Below, one piece after another: positions 63,560 through 64,000 of a stretch of DNA of 64,000 nucleotides. The stretch comes from Pirellulaceae bacterium. Its GTDB lineage: Bacteria; Planctomycetota; Planctomycetia; Pirellulales; Pirellulaceae. Position numbers and translations under genes: made by a program. The stretch spans positions 244,369 to 308,368 of the forward strand of contig BPJU01000008.1 of NCBI GenBank assembly GCA_026004775.1. The letters run 5' to 3'. Numbering within the stretch: position 1 is the first letter of the stretch; each line of letters starts with the position of its first letter. Under the pieces are notes generated by a model, which saw nothing but the letters and a program-made list of their open reading frames with translations, was not told the origin of the DNA and did no database searches.

Positions 63560-64000
63560 CGGGGTGAGGGGGGTTAGCTATTTCCTGCCCCCCTCACCCT
63601 ACCCTCTCCCCCCGCAAGCGGGGGGAGAGGGAGTGGGAAATTTTCTTTCCGCAAGCGGGGGAGCGGGGGCAGGTTTTTTCCACAAGTGTGCGGAGACGGA
63701 GTGGGAAATTTTCTTTCCGCAAGCGGGGGAGCGTGGGCAGGTTTTTTGCAAGCAAGGGGAGAGTGGGTAGGCTTTGTTTTCCGCAAGTGGGAGGAGAGTG
63801 GGCAAAGGTCTTCCCCAGCGCAACGAGCGCGTTGGAAAAGTTTATTCCGCACTTTAGGGGGAAGGAGTCGCGTGAGCGGGTTAGCTATTTCCTGCCCCCC
63901 CTCACCCTACCCTCTCCCTCCGCCAGCGGGGGGAGAGGGAGTGGGAAATTTTCTTTCCGCAAGCGGGGGAGCGGGGGCAGGTTTTTTCCGCAAGTGGGGG
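63560..64000 (+). repeat. CCGCAAGCGGGGG repeat array running off the right edge
   Basis: Tandem units of about 36 bp (gtgggaaattttctttccgc + aagcgggggagcgggggcag, and gttttttccacaag variants) fill this region. At a larger scale a ~125-bp block beginning ggttagctatttcctgcccc is repeated at about 63,573 and 63,876. The units are related to those at 39,443-39,640. No gene is supported; the open frames here read repeats only. Confidence 0.88.

Overview
The window looks like a chromosome segment of a GC-rich Planctomycetota bacterium, probably a Pirellulales or Thermogutta-like lineage. This is inferred from gene content, not from a marker gene. Supporting families are a DUF1559 pseudopilin, a DUF1080 secreted hydrolase, a secreted prenyltransferase-repeat protein, secreted WD40 proteins, an ECF sigma factor translationally coupled to a Ser/Thr kinase, a giant surface protein with an EPRRPLSA-type N-terminal tag, and an octaheme cytochrome beside a Rieske/cytochrome b pair. 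No rRNA, tRNA or CRISPR array was recognised.

Layout. 1-5.2 kb: a coiled-coil protein running off the left edge, groES without groEL, a prenyltransferase-repeat protein, a WD40 protein, a PSP1/RicT-like protein, a Minf_1886 protein and a small membrane protein. 5.3-6.8 kb: an NfeD membrane protease. 6.9-11.1 kb (minus strand): a possible carbohydrate-use cluster of a Tat-exported unknown, an SMP-30 lactonase-like protein, a DUF1080 hydrolase and an SSS symporter with an overlapping one-helix partner. 11.44-14.06 kb: a dense array of GGGGACAGGTACC repeats with 161-bp higher-order units. 14.4-27.6 kb: YgfZ, HD-GYP, a site-2 protease, a second WD40 protein, a 1,408-residue SdrD-B/FG-GAP protein, a CCA-adding enzyme and a secreted HELGH protein. 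27.9-37.4 kb: a GH2 glycosidase, an amino-acid ABC importer whose binding protein and permease are fused, a phosphodiesterase-family protein, a large two-part secreted protein and a small cysteine-containing secreted protein. 37.6-39.8 kb: a repeat-rich block with an IS110 transposase. 39.8-49.5 kb: a pseudopilin and lipoprotein, an ABC exporter, a Ser/Thr kinase and a complete sugar-type ABC importer.

49.6-55.5 kb holds a CBS protein and two universal stress proteins, divergent from a three-gene operon: Rieske protein, fused b6-type cytochrome b, and a membrane-anchored octaheme HAO-like cytochrome c. Three 20-bp/14-bp direct repeats lie about 115 bp upstream of the operon. This operon is the most interesting metabolic system in the window, because it could connect the quinol pool directly to nitrogen-oxide chemistry.

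55.6-62.7 kb: a type-4 uracil-DNA glycosylase, the sigma/kinase pair, and a large secreted protein. The kinase and the secreted protein are broken by three apparent one-base insertions, all of the same sign. From 62.7 kb to the right edge there is no gene, only a 219-bp MITE-like element with 20-bp inverted ends, a second copy of the ~330-bp repeat seen at 37.6 kb, and a CCGCAAGCGGGGG repeat array also seen at 39.5 kb. Variants of the MITE ends also occur at 37,595 and 39,808 in opposite orientation around the IS110 block.
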